A DNA stretch of 64,000 nt from Parus major (lineage: Eukaryota > Chordata > Aves > Passeriformes > Paridae): NCBI RefSeq assembly GCF_001522545.3, contig NC_031768.1:82803769-82867768 (forward strand), written 5' to 3'. Shown here one piece after another: positions 63,486-64,000 of the stretch. The translations under genes were made by a program, and so were the position numbers. Under the pieces are notes generated by a model. It was not told the origin of the DNA. It searched no databases and worked only from the letters and a program-made list of their open reading frames with translations. Each line of letters opens with the position of its first letter. Position 1 is the first letter of the stretch.

Positions 63486-64000
63486 TCTTCTGTATGTAAT
63501 AAAGTTTTTCCTTTATTGATTTAAATTCGAAAAGCAGAATGTATAGTGCAGCTGTGTCTCATTGTTCCTAATGATTAGTTTTTTAAGTAGAAGACATGGG
63601 AAGCAAGAATATGTAGAGCAAAATAAACAACATTTAGTGGCAGAAAGGAACAAAAATATTAGTGGAGAAATAAAGAGGTAATATAATAAAGTCTTCTGAG
63701 AAGATTCTTGGAGTGTCAGATTTCTGGAAATCACCAATATAGGAAGATTATTCATCAGTTGTTTAATTACTGCAGTATTACCCAGGATCTTTGTATAATT
63801 ATGCTTATTTAGTTCTTGGGAAAGGAAACCTGAGTAGCCTGGAGGATTTTTCTTTAAAACAAAGTCTCACTTTATAGGACATATTCCAATTCTGTCATAT
63901 TCTATGGAATAATAGATACATTTTATCCACTGCTTGGGTGACCTGTATTTTACTCATCCTGCTTGTAGTACCACAGGTTATAGAAGCCAAAACAACAATT
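63486..64000. other. AT-rich right end of the window
   Basis: No gene or repeat recognised. The minus-strand open frame 63513-63755 has no known domain. Confidence 0.5.

Noticed and set aside
1..64000. tRNA, rRNA, snRNA or CRISPR features
   Set aside because: No B-box or cloverleaf pattern, no U6 or 7SK-type start and no regularly spaced direct repeats were seen on either strand.

Overview
The window looks like non-coding bird chromosomal DNA. It is AT-rich, has no bacterial-style gene packing, and no open reading frame in it reads as a conserved protein. The evidence for a bird is the repeat content: at least twelve degraded CR1 LINE pieces, several ending in the typical CR1 3' end (a left edge reading like 'tagaatcacagaatggtttgg' when the element lies on the minus strand), plus one piece of an abundant avian LTR-type repeat. 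I see no Alu, B1 or L1. These family calls rest on recall of consensus sequences, not on a search.

Layout. Positions 1-18,280 are AT-rich, with only short simple repeats and no transposon I can recognise. From 18.3 to 35.1 kb there are scattered CR1 remnants (18.3, 26.0 and 32.1 kb), the LTR-like fragment (29.5-29.9 kb) and a retrocopy-like poly(A) tail (21.4 kb). At 35.18-35.84 kb a sharply bounded GC- and CpG-rich island stands out from AT-rich flanks. It is the best promoter candidate here and has a GC box, an optimal-context ATG and candidate splice donors. From 36.3 to 64 kb there are nine more CR1 pieces, mostly on the minus strand, in AT-rich DNA that could be intron or intergenic. The best exon candidate in the window is a 48-bp segment at 51,424-51,471. 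It is open in one frame only and has a strong acceptor and a consensus donor on the plus strand.

Working model (inference): the CpG island is the promoter of a plus-strand gene whose first exon is in the island, whose next small exon may be at 51.4 kb, and whose remaining exons lie beyond the right edge. The antisense bias of CR1 pieces to the right of the island fits this but does not prove it. I could not name the gene. I found no tRNA, rRNA, CRISPR array, operon or intact mobile element, and no convincing new biological system. The most useful points to check are the micro-exon, the island and the ancestry of the fossil CR1 reverse transcriptase at 57.9-58.2 kb.
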